DNA of 64,000 bases from Stenotrophomonas rhizophila. GTDB lineage: Bacteria; Pseudomonadota; Gammaproteobacteria; Xanthomonadales; Xanthomonadaceae. The notes beneath the pieces are model-generated. The model saw only the letters and a program-made list of their open reading frames with translations, made no database searches and was not told the DNA's origin. Below, piece after piece: positions 34,139 to 42,121 of the stretch (position 1 is the stretch's first letter; each line of letters starts with the position of its first letter). The DNA lies in contig NZ_CP007597.1 of NCBI RefSeq assembly GCF_000661955.1, positions 3,979,728 through 4,043,727 on the forward strand, in the 5' to 3' direction. Position numbers and translations under genes: made by a program.

Positions 34139-35988
34139 TTGCATCGCTCCAGACCGCCATTCATTTTCGTCTTCCCACGTTCGCTGATCGGTATCTTCGC
34201 CGCGGCATTGTCTAGATCCTCGATCCGAGTGTGGCCAGCCTCCCTACCACGATTCCACTGCCGACCAATGGTCTTGTTGACCTGACCATCTCCAAAATCA
34301 TCTATTCGATCTTTTCCGCCTGCGATCAGATCTGGATTGTGGAGAGCGTTTAAGAGCTCCATGGTTGCCGTGGCGTACTCCTGAGCACCCTTCTTTGCCT
34401 GATCGGTTGGGACTTTCGCTAGCTTCAGCTCATCGTACTTATCTCTGTAGACCTTATCTTCGTACTTCTTCCGTGCTGCCTTCGCGATCTTTGGATCTCG
34501 GTTGTCCGAATCGAACACCCTCCTTGCCTCAAGATAGTCCTCCACAGTCATGTCGTTCAGACCCGCTTCCTGTCCCTTCAACTGGCGATCCATTTCGTCA
34601 TATTTGCTTGCGGGGAGCTTCTGAGGGCTGAAGCAGCGTAAATTCTTCCGCGGCATCCGCTTCGGCAGCCGCGTGGTCTCGATCTTCCTGCCACCATCCG
34701 GCGTGCGGTTGCCATCGGCCTGACGCCGCTTGCGCGTCTTCAGTACCTTGGCCAAGCCCTTGAACGCGTCCTCCACCTCTTCCATCAGGTGCAGCAGCTT
34801 CTTGCCCACGCGGGCGGCCGTGTTGCCCGCCTTGGCCGCAGCATAGCCAAAGCCGCCGGCGCCGCCCAATTCCACGGTGACGGCGGCCAGCAGGATGGAC
34901 ACCACCACGTCCACCATGATCTGTGAGCTGAAGCGAGCCTCGATGCGCTCCTGTTCGTCGGGCGGTACTGCCTCCCACCAGGCCACGCCGAAGGACGGCA
35001 GCACCTCGGTGATGCCGGGGTCCTCGATCAGCAGATTGAACAGCTCCTTGGCCTCGCTGGCGGCATCCATGCCTTTGCCGCCGGTGGCGCGCAGGGCGGC
35101 GATCTTGCGGTCCAGGCCGTCGCGGTCGCCGGTGAGCAGCAGGCGGGTCCACTCCTTCAGTTCGCGGTCGGCCTTGTACATGAGCACGGCCATGTCCACC
35201 GCTGTTTCCACGGTGCCGGCCACGTAGTCCCACGTGCCCTGCCCCATGCCCAGCACCTGGTTGCCGCGCTGCAGGCCCCAGCGCATGGCGTTGCCCGCCT
35301 TGTCCCACTGCTGCCATTCCGGGGCCATGTCGGTGCGGGTCTGCACGACGATGGCGTCCAGGGCCGCCTTCAGCCGCGCGCGTGCGGCCAGGATGGGGGC
35401 GTTGTCTTCGTCGGGCTCGTCAGGCTGGAACAGCACCTGCACCATCTGTACCGGGCCAACGGTGACCTCGGGTATACGCGCGCGGCCCTCGTCGTCCAGG
35501 TGGCCGGTGCGGATGCTGTCGTCGGGCAGCATCACCTGGTAGGCCACGCCGCGCACCGGGGTGCGGTCGAGGTCGCCGTAGTGGTAGTGCAGCAGGATGT
35601 CCTGCTTGACCGGCGCGCGTTGCGCTGGCATGGCCTTGGTACCCGCCGCGACAAACCCACCCGCGGGCGGCACCGCTGCAGCGCCCGCGGTACTGCGGGC
35701 ACTGGGCGCCGCACTACCGCCCGACTCCACAGTTACCGTGCTCTGCTTCACCGCCACCAACTGGCAACCGCAGGCGATGTAGTCACCCTCACGCGCCAAG
35801 GGCTGGCCATCCACGAGAAACGTGGTGTCACCCGTGATGATGGGAAATGGGCCGTTGTGTTTGGGGCAGAAGGCCTTGTCGCCCACGCGAGCGACGGCCA
35901 TACCGTTGATGTCGGTGAAGGGCGAACCGGTGAGTACGGTGCCGCCGCTGCTGGTGCGATCGCCCACAACTATTACGGTGCGTCCCAC
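34135..35988 (-). CDS. T6SS PAAR effector with Ntox15/Tde1-like DNase domain
   Basis: The 617-residue product starts at GTG 35988 six bases after AAGGA. Residues 1-85 form a PAAR tip domain (TSSGGTVLTGSP, CPKHNGPFPIITGD, CGCQLVA). A middle region has helices, including a hydrophobic stretch near 380-395 (IMVDVVVSILLAAV). The C-terminal toxin has the HxxD signature (LHNPDLIAGG, H550 and D553) of Ntox15, the Tde1 DNase family. PAAR places it on the VgrG spike for delivery into rivals. Four immunity genes follow. No structural T6SS gene is in the window. Confidence 0.86.
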   Translation of the reverse strand: MGRTVIVVGDRTSSGGTVLTGSPFTDINGMAVARVGDKAFCPKHNGPFPIITGDTTFLVDGQPLAREGDYIACGCQLVAVKQSTVTVESGGSAAPSARSTAGAAAVPPAGGFVAAGTKAMPAQRAPVKQDILLHYHYGDLDRTPVRGVAYQVMLPDDSIRTGHLDDEGRARIPEVTVGPVQMVQVLFQPDEPDEDNAPILAARARLKAALDAIVVQTRTDMAPEWQQWDKAGNAMRWGLQRGNQVLGMGQGTWDYVAGTVETAVDMAVLMYKADRELKEWTRLLLTGDRDGLDRKIAALRATGGKGMDAASEAKELFNLLIEDPGITEVLPSFGVAWWEAVPPDEQERIEARFSSQIMVDVVVSILLAAVTVELGGAGGFGYAAAKAGNTAARVGKKLLHLMEEVEDAFKGLAKVLKTRKRRQADGNRTPDGGRKIETTRLPKRMPRKNLRCFSPQKLPASKYDEMDRQLKGQEAGLNDMTVEDYLEARRVFDSDNRDPKIAKAARKKYEDKVYRDKYDELKLAKVPTDQAKKGAQEYATATMELLNALHNPDLIAGGKDRIDDFGDGQVNKTIGRQWNRGREAGHTRIEDLDNAAAKIPISERGKTKMNGGLERCK

Positions 35989-36362
35989 GCCGTATCCTTG
36001 GCTTTTATTGATGTGCTGAAAGGCTAGCAGCGGCCATCCATGTTTCTCCTTGCCATGTGTACTCATTTCCGAGACATGCTTCATTATTTGAACGAAATGA
36101 GAGTCTTCCTACTGCACTGAGCGTCTGCATTCCAGGCGCTGTACGTGCCATTCCGCTTGGGGGTGGGCCAATCGACGTTGCGATTTTCTGGCGACTCGCT
36201 TTCCGTGCGCAATCCTCGCGGGACGCATCTCCCACTTCCCTGCTTTTCATCAAATTCCTATTCGCTGCCATGCGCGGGCATTGACACGCGTCGCAACACA
36301 TTCTGGCCGAAATGCTGATAGTCGATAGCGCGCAACATCGCGCGGATGCAAAGAGGCCATAG
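35989..36362. other. Intergenic region upstream of the T6SS effector
   Basis: About 370 bases of lower GC between the effector and a divergent small gene. It should hold both promoters. The frame of the effector stays open to an ATG at 36084, but the ribosome site favours 35988. I see no VgrG or adaptor gene fragment in it. Confidence 0.4.
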
Positions 36363-36569
36363 ATGGCTCAGTACTACGTCAACAACCACGCCCAGCGCAC
36401 GGGCGAACATGAAGTGCACCGCCGGGATTGCCGCTGGTTGAGCGCTGTCACTTCCAAGACGGCACTGGGCGAGCACACCACCTGCCAGTCCGCCGTGCGG
36501 GAAGCCAAGCGCTTCCATGCCAACAGCGATAGCTGCGCCACCTGCTCGCCGGTTTGTCATACGCGGTGA
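36363..36569 (+). CDS. Small conserved-type hypothetical protein (68 residues)
   Basis: The product starts MAQYYVNNHAQRTGEHEVHR and contains a spaced Cys/His pattern (HRRDCRWL, HTTCQSAV, CATCSPVC). The pattern and the YVNxxAQxxGxHEVH start resemble a widespread small family of unknown role. GAGG lies before the ATG. A GC hairpin follows the stop. Confidence 0.75.
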   Translation: MAQYYVNNHAQRTGEHEVHRRDCRWLSAVTSKTALGEHTTCQSAVREAKRFHANSDSCATCSPVCHTR

Positions 36570-36574
36570 GGGGG

Positions 36575-36600
36575 GCCCAGCCGGCTGCGGCCGGCTGGGC
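36575..36600. terminator. GC-rich hairpin after the 68-residue gene
   Basis: GCCCAGCCGG and its exact complement flank a six-base loop. It lies five bases after the stop codon and before AAATAA, so it may end transcription without a T-run. Confidence 0.55.
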
Positions 36601-36633
36601 AAATAACGCTTCTGCACAAGTACAAAGGCCAAC

Positions 36634-36735
36634 TCAGAGCCGACCGTCCTCAACGGCCGCCTTGTCCGCCATCCACTGCCCAAGTCCATACACGGCGAAT
36701 CCGTACACCACCACTGCGCCAATAATTTTGAACAT
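36634..36735 (-). CDS. 33-residue single-span membrane peptide
   Basis: The frame starts MFKIIGAVVVYGFAVYGLGQ, one clear membrane helix, and ends with an acidic tail. A strong GGAAGGA ribosome site stands six bases before the ATG, which is unusual for a chance frame. The small toxin-like or regulatory peptide class is possible. It is divergent from the three-gene TerB set. Confidence 0.5.
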   Translation of the reverse strand: MFKIIGAVVVYGFAVYGLGQWMADKAAVEDGRL

Positions 36736-36988
36736 GATCGTCCTTCCAGCGTGTCGAGAGAGTCGAGCGTCCGTGCCCAGAATTGATCCTTCGCCGTTGA
36801 TCCTGATGCGTGCTCCGACAAACCATGTCGCATGGCGCCCATATCGTTTGCCTCGACAATAGTGACCCTAAAGATATGGCCCGCCCTGCCGATGTCAGGG
36901 CGTACGGCGCGCTGCGACATCCACTGTCGCTATGCACGATGAAGATGGAACTCCCGCTACACGCCACGCTCCACGGAGGACACGGCAC

Positions 36989-38539
36989 ATGGAACAAAAT
37001 GCAAAGGATCAGGCCGCAGCGCCTGTTACCAGGGAAGCAGTAGACGCCGCCGTGGCGGCATCTACCCTCGAAGTGGTTCAGCGCTATGGCGCTGCCGGTG
37101 CCGAGTACATCAAAGGCTACACCGGCCGTGATGCCGTCACCGGCGAGACGTTTGCCCTGGGCCTGAAGACCATCGCCGGTTACAGCGTGCCGGCCGATCA
37201 TGCCGCCAAGGTGCTGGCCAGCCAGGCCGGCTATGCCGCTGAAGTGGCCGCCACCAGCCGCGATAATGCCGAGGCGATCATCAACGGCTCGCCGGTACGC
37301 ACCGTGCGTAGCGATGATCACCCCGAGTACAAGCGCAACCACCCCGTGGTTGACCGGCTACAGGTGCTTGATGGTCAAGTGGTCATGGGCAGCGAGGGGC
37401 AGATGAAGTTTGTCGCTGCCAAGAACTGCGACGCGCTGCTGAACAAGATTGCCAAGCCCGATGGCGAGTTTGCCCGCTACCGTGGCATCAAGCTGGAGCT
37501 GCCCTCCGAGCAGATGGCCGGCGCAGAGGCCACCTGCCGCTCGGAAGCGGCCAAGCTGCGCGCCAACGCCGATGCGGTGGATGCACTGGGCAAGCCGGAG
37601 GTGGCCGCTCGCCTGCGCGAGCATGCCGACAACTACGATCAACTGGCCGGTAACCTAAAGGATGCCGGCCTGACCAGCGAGGATGCGCTCTTCTATCGCA
37701 CCCACCCCCGTATCGCCACGCTGCGTGACATCGCCCATACCAGCCACCGTGCCGGCATGGAGGGCGCCAAAGGCGGCGCCATGGTCGGTGCCGCCATCAG
37801 CCTGGCCACCAATGCCTTCCTGGTGGCCACCGAGCGCCAGCAGATGAAGGCAGCCGTAGGTGCGGTGGCCATCGGCACCGCCAAGGCCGCTGGGCTGGGC
37901 TATGCCTCCGCAGCGGCGGGCGCCACGCTCACCTCGGTGATGCAGCAATCCAGCAGCCAGGGCCTGCAGACGCTATCGCGCACCACTGCCCCGGCGATGG
38001 TGGTCAACGTGTGCATCACGATGGGGGTGAGCATCAAGCGCTACGCCAACAGCGAGATCGACGGCCTGCAGTTCATGGAGGAGATCGGCGAGAAGGGCGC
38101 TGGCATGCTGGCGTCGGGCATGATGGCCGCACTGGGGCAAGTGGCCATTCCCATTCCCGTGCTGGGCGCTGCCATCGGCGGCATGATCGGCTGCACATTG
38201 TCCTCGATGTTCTATCGCGAAGCGATGCTGGCCGGCAAGAACGCCGCCCTGGCCAAGGAAGCACTGGACCAGGCCATCGAGCTGCATCAAGCCGCCCGTG
38301 AAGAAATCCAGCGGCAGCGTGAGGCACTGGCGATGTTCATGGTGGCCGAACTGCCTGCTATGCGCGCAGCCACAACCGAGCTGCTCCTTGCACTGGATGC
38401 CAGCGCGGCTGCACTGGAGGTGGATGCCTTCGCCACGGCGATCAACAGCTACGCCACGCTGCTCGGTGCCACGCTGGAATTTGGCTGCATGGACGAGTTC
38501 GAGATGTTCATGGCCAGCGATCAACCGCTTCGGCTCTAG
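36989..38539 (+). CDS. Glycine-zipper-rich membrane-associated protein, first gene of TerB-containing set
   Basis: The 516-residue product has a soluble N-terminal half (ETFALGLKTIAGYSVPADHA, coiled-coil-like helices near 170-230). Residues 260-425 then hold glycine/alanine-rich hydrophobic helices with GxxxG patterns (GGAMVGAAISLATNAF, AIGTAKAAGLGYASAAAG, LGAAIGGMIGCTLSSMF). An amphipathic helical tail follows. GGAGG precedes the ATG. It forms an operon with a TerB-like gene and a second glycine-rich protein. The helices suggest membrane insertion or a pore, but no family is named with confidence. Confidence 0.7.
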   Translation: MEQNAKDQAAAPVTREAVDAAVAASTLEVVQRYGAAGAEYIKGYTGRDAVTGETFALGLKTIAGYSVPADHAAKVLASQAGYAAEVAATSRDNAEAIINGSPVRTVRSDDHPEYKRNHPVVDRLQVLDGQVVMGSEGQMKFVAAKNCDALLNKIAKPDGEFARYRGIKLELPSEQMAGAEATCRSEAAKLRANADAVDALGKPEVAARLREHADNYDQLAGNLKDAGLTSEDALFYRTHPRIATLRDIAHTSHRAGMEGAKGGAMVGAAISLATNAFLVATERQQMKAAVGAVAIGTAKAAGLGYASAAAGATLTSVMQQSSSQGLQTLSRTTAPAMVVNVCITMGVSIKRYANSEIDGLQFMEEIGEKGAGMLASGMMAALGQVAIPIPVLGAAIGGMIGCTLSSMFYREAMLAGKNAALAKEALDQAIELHQAAREEIQRQREALAMFMVAELPAMRAATTELLLALDASAAALEVDAFATAINSYATLLGATLEFGCMDEFEMFMASDQPLRL

Positions 38540-38630
38540 CCGTACCAGAGCTTTATTCAGGCGGCCAATCCCTGCGCGCGCTGGCCGCCGTTGCTGATTC
38601 AGCGCGTCATCTTGACCCTCCGGAGAGACG

Positions 38631-39185
38631 ATGTTCCTGTACTTGCTGCCCGACGCCGAGCAGGCGACCTTCCTCAAGGTTGCCCGCCTCATGAGCGTTA
38701 GCGACAACACCCTGCTGTGGGATGGAAAAGCCCACGACGAGCTCACCGGTGATACCGACCTGAGCAATGTGAGCCTGGCCGAATCCGAGCACGAGCGCGC
38801 CATCTTCGACAACTTCGCACGCGAGTGCGGGAAGGTATACCGCGCCGATGGCGTAACCAAAGACCTGCTCGCGCGCCTCAAGCAGTTGCCCCTGCTGCGC
38901 CAGGCCGATCCGGACGAGCGCGCCCGCGTGGCCTGCGACCTGCTGGGCACCTTGGTGGACGACACACTCACCGAGTCCATGCAGCCCTCCTCACCGAAAG
39001 TGATGCTGTATGAGTTGATGCTGCTGGCCTTGGCCGACGGCGAAGTCTCCAGCGTGGAGGAAGCCCAGCTGCGCTGGCTGGCCGATAGATTCGGCGTGGA
39101 CCCTTACACCTATGCCGACCTGCTGGAGCGCGCCATGAGCATCAATGCCGAAGCCAGCCGCACCATCGCCATCATCCTTGAGTAA
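38631..39185 (+). CDS. TerB-like domain protein
   Basis: The 184-residue product is all-helical. Its C-terminal half (KVMLYELMLLALADGEVSS, then VEEAQLRWLADRFGVD) has the acidic ADGE turn and helix spacing of TerB (tellurite-resistance) domains, which sit at the membrane-cytosol face and bind metal. GGAG precedes the ATG, and the next gene starts 12 bases after the stop. In this set it may link the two glycine-rich membrane proteins. Confidence 0.72.
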   Translation: MFLYLLPDAEQATFLKVARLMSVSDNTLLWDGKAHDELTGDTDLSNVSLAESEHERAIFDNFARECGKVYRADGVTKDLLARLKQLPLLRQADPDERARVACDLLGTLVDDTLTESMQPSSPKVMLYELMLLALADGEVSSVEEAQLRWLADRFGVDPYTYADLLERAMSINAEASRTIAIILE

Positions 39186-39197
39186 ACGGAGCAGAAC

Positions 39198-40223
39198 ATG
39201 ATTCCAGTGTTTGTCGGCGCGGCCATGGCCGCCAGTGCGATTTACGGCCTGTACAAAGGTGGCAAGGCGGTGTCTGACCACAAGGACGCCAACGTCGCCA
39301 ACGCAGATGCCAACCAGCTGATCAGCCGTGGCACCAAGCTGTTGGATGACCAGCGTAAGAAAACCAACGCCGTGCTGGAGGACTACGGCGCGCGCAAATT
39401 GCGCTCGTTCAACGGTGCCATCAAAGACTTCGTCGAGGCCTTCGGCAAGTTGAAGAACGTGGACAGCGTGAGCTCACCGGAGCTGGAGAAGCTGGTTGAC
39501 GGTGATTTCTCCGTCGTCTCCCTCGATGGGCTGCGCCGCGACTACCAGCTGTTGATGGATTCCGGCCTGGGCGTTGGCGCAGGCCTCGGCAGCGGCGCAG
39601 CGCTGGCGTTTGGCGCGTACAACGGCACCTTCCTGCTGGCCAGCGCCAGCACCGGCACCGCCATCTCCACGCTGAGCGGTGCGGCGGCCACCAATGCCAC
39701 CCTGGCATGGTTGGGTGGTGGCGCGCTGTCTGCCGGTGGCTTTGGCATGGCCGGCGGCACCATGGTGCTAGGCGGACTGGTAGCCGGCCCGGCGTTGGCG
39801 ATCTTCGGCCTGGTGGTCGGCGCCAAGGCCGACGCCGCGCTGTCCACCGCCAAGCGCAACAAAGAAGTGGCGCGCACGCACTACGATGAGGCCGTACTGG
39901 CCGCCGAGCGCCTGGCCGCCGTGCAGGTGATCACCACACTGGCCAACAAGACCTTCTCCAAGCTCGGCATGCCCCTGCGCCGTGGCGTTGCGGACATCCG
40001 CGCCGCCATCGCGGCGCATGGCCAGGACTTCAGCACCTACCCGCTGGAGACGCGCGAGAAGATCTTCCGGGCGGTCAAGATCGCACAGTTGATCAAGCTC
40101 ATGGTGGATACGCCGATCCTGGACAAGGATGGCGCACTAGTGCTCTCCACCGAGAAGACCGTGCGCGACGTGGATGGCGTGCTGGCCCAGCTGCAGGAGC
40201 AAGCCGCGCCGGCGGCTGCCTAA
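39198..40223 (+). CDS. Second glycine-zipper-rich protein of the TerB set
   Basis: The 341-residue product begins with a short glycine/alanine helix (VFVGAAMAASAIYGLYKGG), has a helical region with charged residues to about 110, and then a glycine-rich hydrophobic core at about 115-210 (GVGAGLGSGAALAFGAYNG, WLGGGALSAGGFGMAGG, VLGGLVAGPALAIFGLVVG). The tail is helical. GGAG precedes the ATG. Proteins with this WLGGG-GGMA-LGGxVAGPxL core occur widely as hypotheticals. A terminator-like hairpin follows, closing the operon. Confidence 0.72.
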   Translation: MIPVFVGAAMAASAIYGLYKGGKAVSDHKDANVANADANQLISRGTKLLDDQRKKTNAVLEDYGARKLRSFNGAIKDFVEAFGKLKNVDSVSSPELEKLVDGDFSVVSLDGLRRDYQLLMDSGLGVGAGLGSGAALAFGAYNGTFLLASASTGTAISTLSGAAATNATLAWLGGGALSAGGFGMAGGTMVLGGLVAGPALAIFGLVVGAKADAALSTAKRNKEVARTHYDEAVLAAERLAAVQVITTLANKTFSKLGMPLRRGVADIRAAIAAHGQDFSTYPLETREKIFRAVKIAQLIKLMVDTPILDKDGALVLSTEKTVRDVDGVLAQLQEQAAPAAA

Positions 40224-40232
40224 GTGTGCATT

Positions 40233-40262
40233 CCGGCTACCCGACAGCGGTCGGGTAGCCGG
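40233..40262. terminator. 12-bp-stem hairpin after the TerB operon
   Basis: CCGGCTACCCGA and its exact complement flank a six-base loop, starting ten bases after the stop. It should separate the three-gene operon from the WYL gene. Confidence 0.7.
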
Positions 40263-40334
40263 TCCGCTTCCCCTGTTCCCACTCTCTGCACTGCAGCGCC
40301 CCCCAAGACGACAGCAGTGCCAAAGGCTGCACGG

Positions 40335-41369
40335 ATGAAAGACCGTTCCAGTGACACCCTCATGCGCCAATGGGAGATGCTGCGCCTGATCCCACGCGCT
40401 CCGCGCCGCATCACCGCCAAACAGGTTCGTCAGGCGCTCATTGAGTTGGGCTTCACCGCCACCAGCCGCACCATCGAGCGGGACCTGCAGAATCTGTCCT
40501 CGCGGTTCCAGCTGGTCGTGGATGAGAGCGACAAGCCCTTTGGCTGGAGCTGGAGCAAGGACGCCAATTTTGCCTTCACGCCCCGCCTGTCTACCGCGCA
40601 GAGCGTGGCGCTGCTGCTCTCACAGGCGCACCTTCGCAGCCTGCTGCCTGCCACTGCCATGAATGAACTGATGCCCGTGTTCGACATGGCACGGGGCGAT
40701 GTTGCCGCCACCGGCTGGAGCGAATGGCATCGGCGCACCGCCATTCTGCCGACGGGCATGGCGCTCGAGGCACCGGAGGTGGCCATGGCCGTGCAGGTGG
40801 ATGTGCACCGGGCGCTCCTGCTGCAGCGACGCCTCACCGGCTGGTACCGCAGCAAGGGGACCGATGAGCCCAAGGAAATGGTGATGCACCCACTCGGGCT
40901 GATCGTGCGGGGCCCCGCGCAGTACCTGGTCTGCACGTTGCGCCACTACCCCGATGTGCGGCACCTGGCGCTGCACCGCCTCTCGCGCACGCAGGTGCTG
41001 GACGAGCCAGCCAACGCGCCGGAGGGCTTCGAGTTTCAGCAGTACGCATCCACGGTGGCCACCGCATACCAGGGCCGGGGGCAGATCGCACTGGTGGTGC
41101 GCTTCCATGCGGCTGCGGCCGAGCATCTGCGCGACACGCCGCTGTCAGCCGATCAGGTGATCCAGCCCCTGGGCGATGACCAGATAAGGCTGCACGCCAC
41201 GGTAGAGGATGATCAATCGCTGCGCTGGTGGCTGATGGGGTTTGGTCGCCATGTGCAGGTGGAAGCACCGGCGCACCTGCGTGAGGAAATTGCTGCGGAC
41301 CTGCGCGCGGCAGTGGCCGGGTATGGCTGCCCTCTGGGCGGGCAGATGGCGGAAAGCATAGCGACGTAG
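40335..41369 (+). CDS. WYL-domain transcriptional regulator
   Basis: The 344-residue product has an N-terminal winged helix (residues 5-65: VRQALIELGFTATSRTIERD) and a WYL ligand-binding domain from about 150 (RRLTGWYRSKG replaces the canonical WYL, then MHPLGLIVRGPAQYLVC). The C-terminal WCX extension ends WWLMGFGRHVQVEAP. Regulators of this type (BrxR, CapW, PafBC relatives) repress defence operons until nucleic acid or damage signals appear. It lies between the TerB set and an McrBC-like system. ATG 40335 fits the family start. Confidence 0.87.
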   Translation: MKDRSSDTLMRQWEMLRLIPRAPRRITAKQVRQALIELGFTATSRTIERDLQNLSSRFQLVVDESDKPFGWSWSKDANFAFTPRLSTAQSVALLLSQAHLRSLLPATAMNELMPVFDMARGDVAATGWSEWHRRTAILPTGMALEAPEVAMAVQVDVHRALLLQRRLTGWYRSKGTDEPKEMVMHPLGLIVRGPAQYLVCTLRHYPDVRHLALHRLSRTQVLDEPANAPEGFEFQQYASTVATAYQGRGQIALVVRFHAAAAEHLRDTPLSADQVIQPLGDDQIRLHATVEDDQSLRWWLMGFGRHVQVEAPAHLREEIAADLRAAVAGYGCPLGGQMAESIAT

Positions 41370-41398
41370 CACGTTCGTTCAACTAAACAAGGATTGCG

Positions 41399-41818
41399 AT
41401 GAGCATCGAAGAGAACATGCAGAAGAATGAATTTGAACTTTCACTCAGTCTCTTGAGAGAGTGGGAGGGCCTCGATCGCGTTCGTTATGACCTGTCAAGC
41501 AAGAAGGAAACCTGGCGCAACGTGATCGACGGCACCATGCCAGTTCACGCCATGGAGTGGGGCGACTACCGTGTGTTCAGAGCGCGGGTGGTAGCAGGCG
41601 TGAAGGGCGTACTGGCCGCCGAAGCACGGTATGGCTTCCGCCTGCATCGAATCATCTGCCATGAGTTTGAGTATTGCAGGCGGCTGACCATGCCGATGGA
41701 TTTGATGCTCAAGGCGCTGTCGGTAGCGCTGGCGGGCTATTTCAGCCAACAGATTGCCGATCTCCTGCTCGCGCTGTTGGTTTCCCATGATCTGCTTAAG
41801 ACCCTCTGCGGCTGCTGA
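41399..41818 (+). CDS. Hypothetical protein (139 residues) in defence island
   Basis: The product starts MSIEENMQKNEFELSLSLLR after AAGGA. It is helical with a hydrophobic C-terminus (FSQQIADLLLALLVSHDLL) and ends CGC. It follows the WYL gene after 29 bases and may share its transcript. No family is recognised. Confidence 0.6.
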   Translation: MSIEENMQKNEFELSLSLLREWEGLDRVRYDLSSKKETWRNVIDGTMPVHAMEWGDYRVFRARVVAGVKGVLAAEARYGFRLHRIICHEFEYCRRLTMPMDLMLKALSVALAGYFSQQIADLLLALLVSHDLLKTLCGC

Positions 41819-41875
41819 CGGAGGTGGCAGCTGCGCAGCAGTGCTTGCTGTGAGCCAAGTGGCTACAACACTCTA

Positions 41876-42055
41876 CTGTCAGTCGATCAGATGATCGAGG
41901 CGCGGCGCGATAGGCGAGTAAGGTGGCACCCCACGGTAGCGGATGACCACTCGCTACGATGGTGGTATGGGGTGCTGGCCGCCATGTTGATGGCGTATCT
42001 GCAGCAGTATTCAGTGCACTATTGCCCGCGCATCAAACGGTGGATACGCCCCTGA
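41876..42055 (+). pseudogene. Relic of a second WYL regulator
   Basis: The frame from 41876 reads LSVDQMIEARRD and TVADDHSLRWWYGVL. It aligns with LSADQVIQPLGD and TVEDDQSLRWWLMGF near the end of the intact WYL protein, then diverges to a TGA at 42053. The rest of the gene is missing. It fills most of the gap between the unknown gene and the McrB-like gene. Confidence 0.75.
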
Positions 42056-42121
42056 AGCGCCTCTATCCTGTTACGCATCGGCTTTGGCCAGTGATCGCGA
42101 CATCAACAAAGGGATTTCGTA

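Noticed and set aside
35989..36084. Effector start at ATG 36084 or 36066
   Set aside because: The PAAR domain begins at 35988, where GTG follows an AAGGA site; the upstream residues look non-coding.
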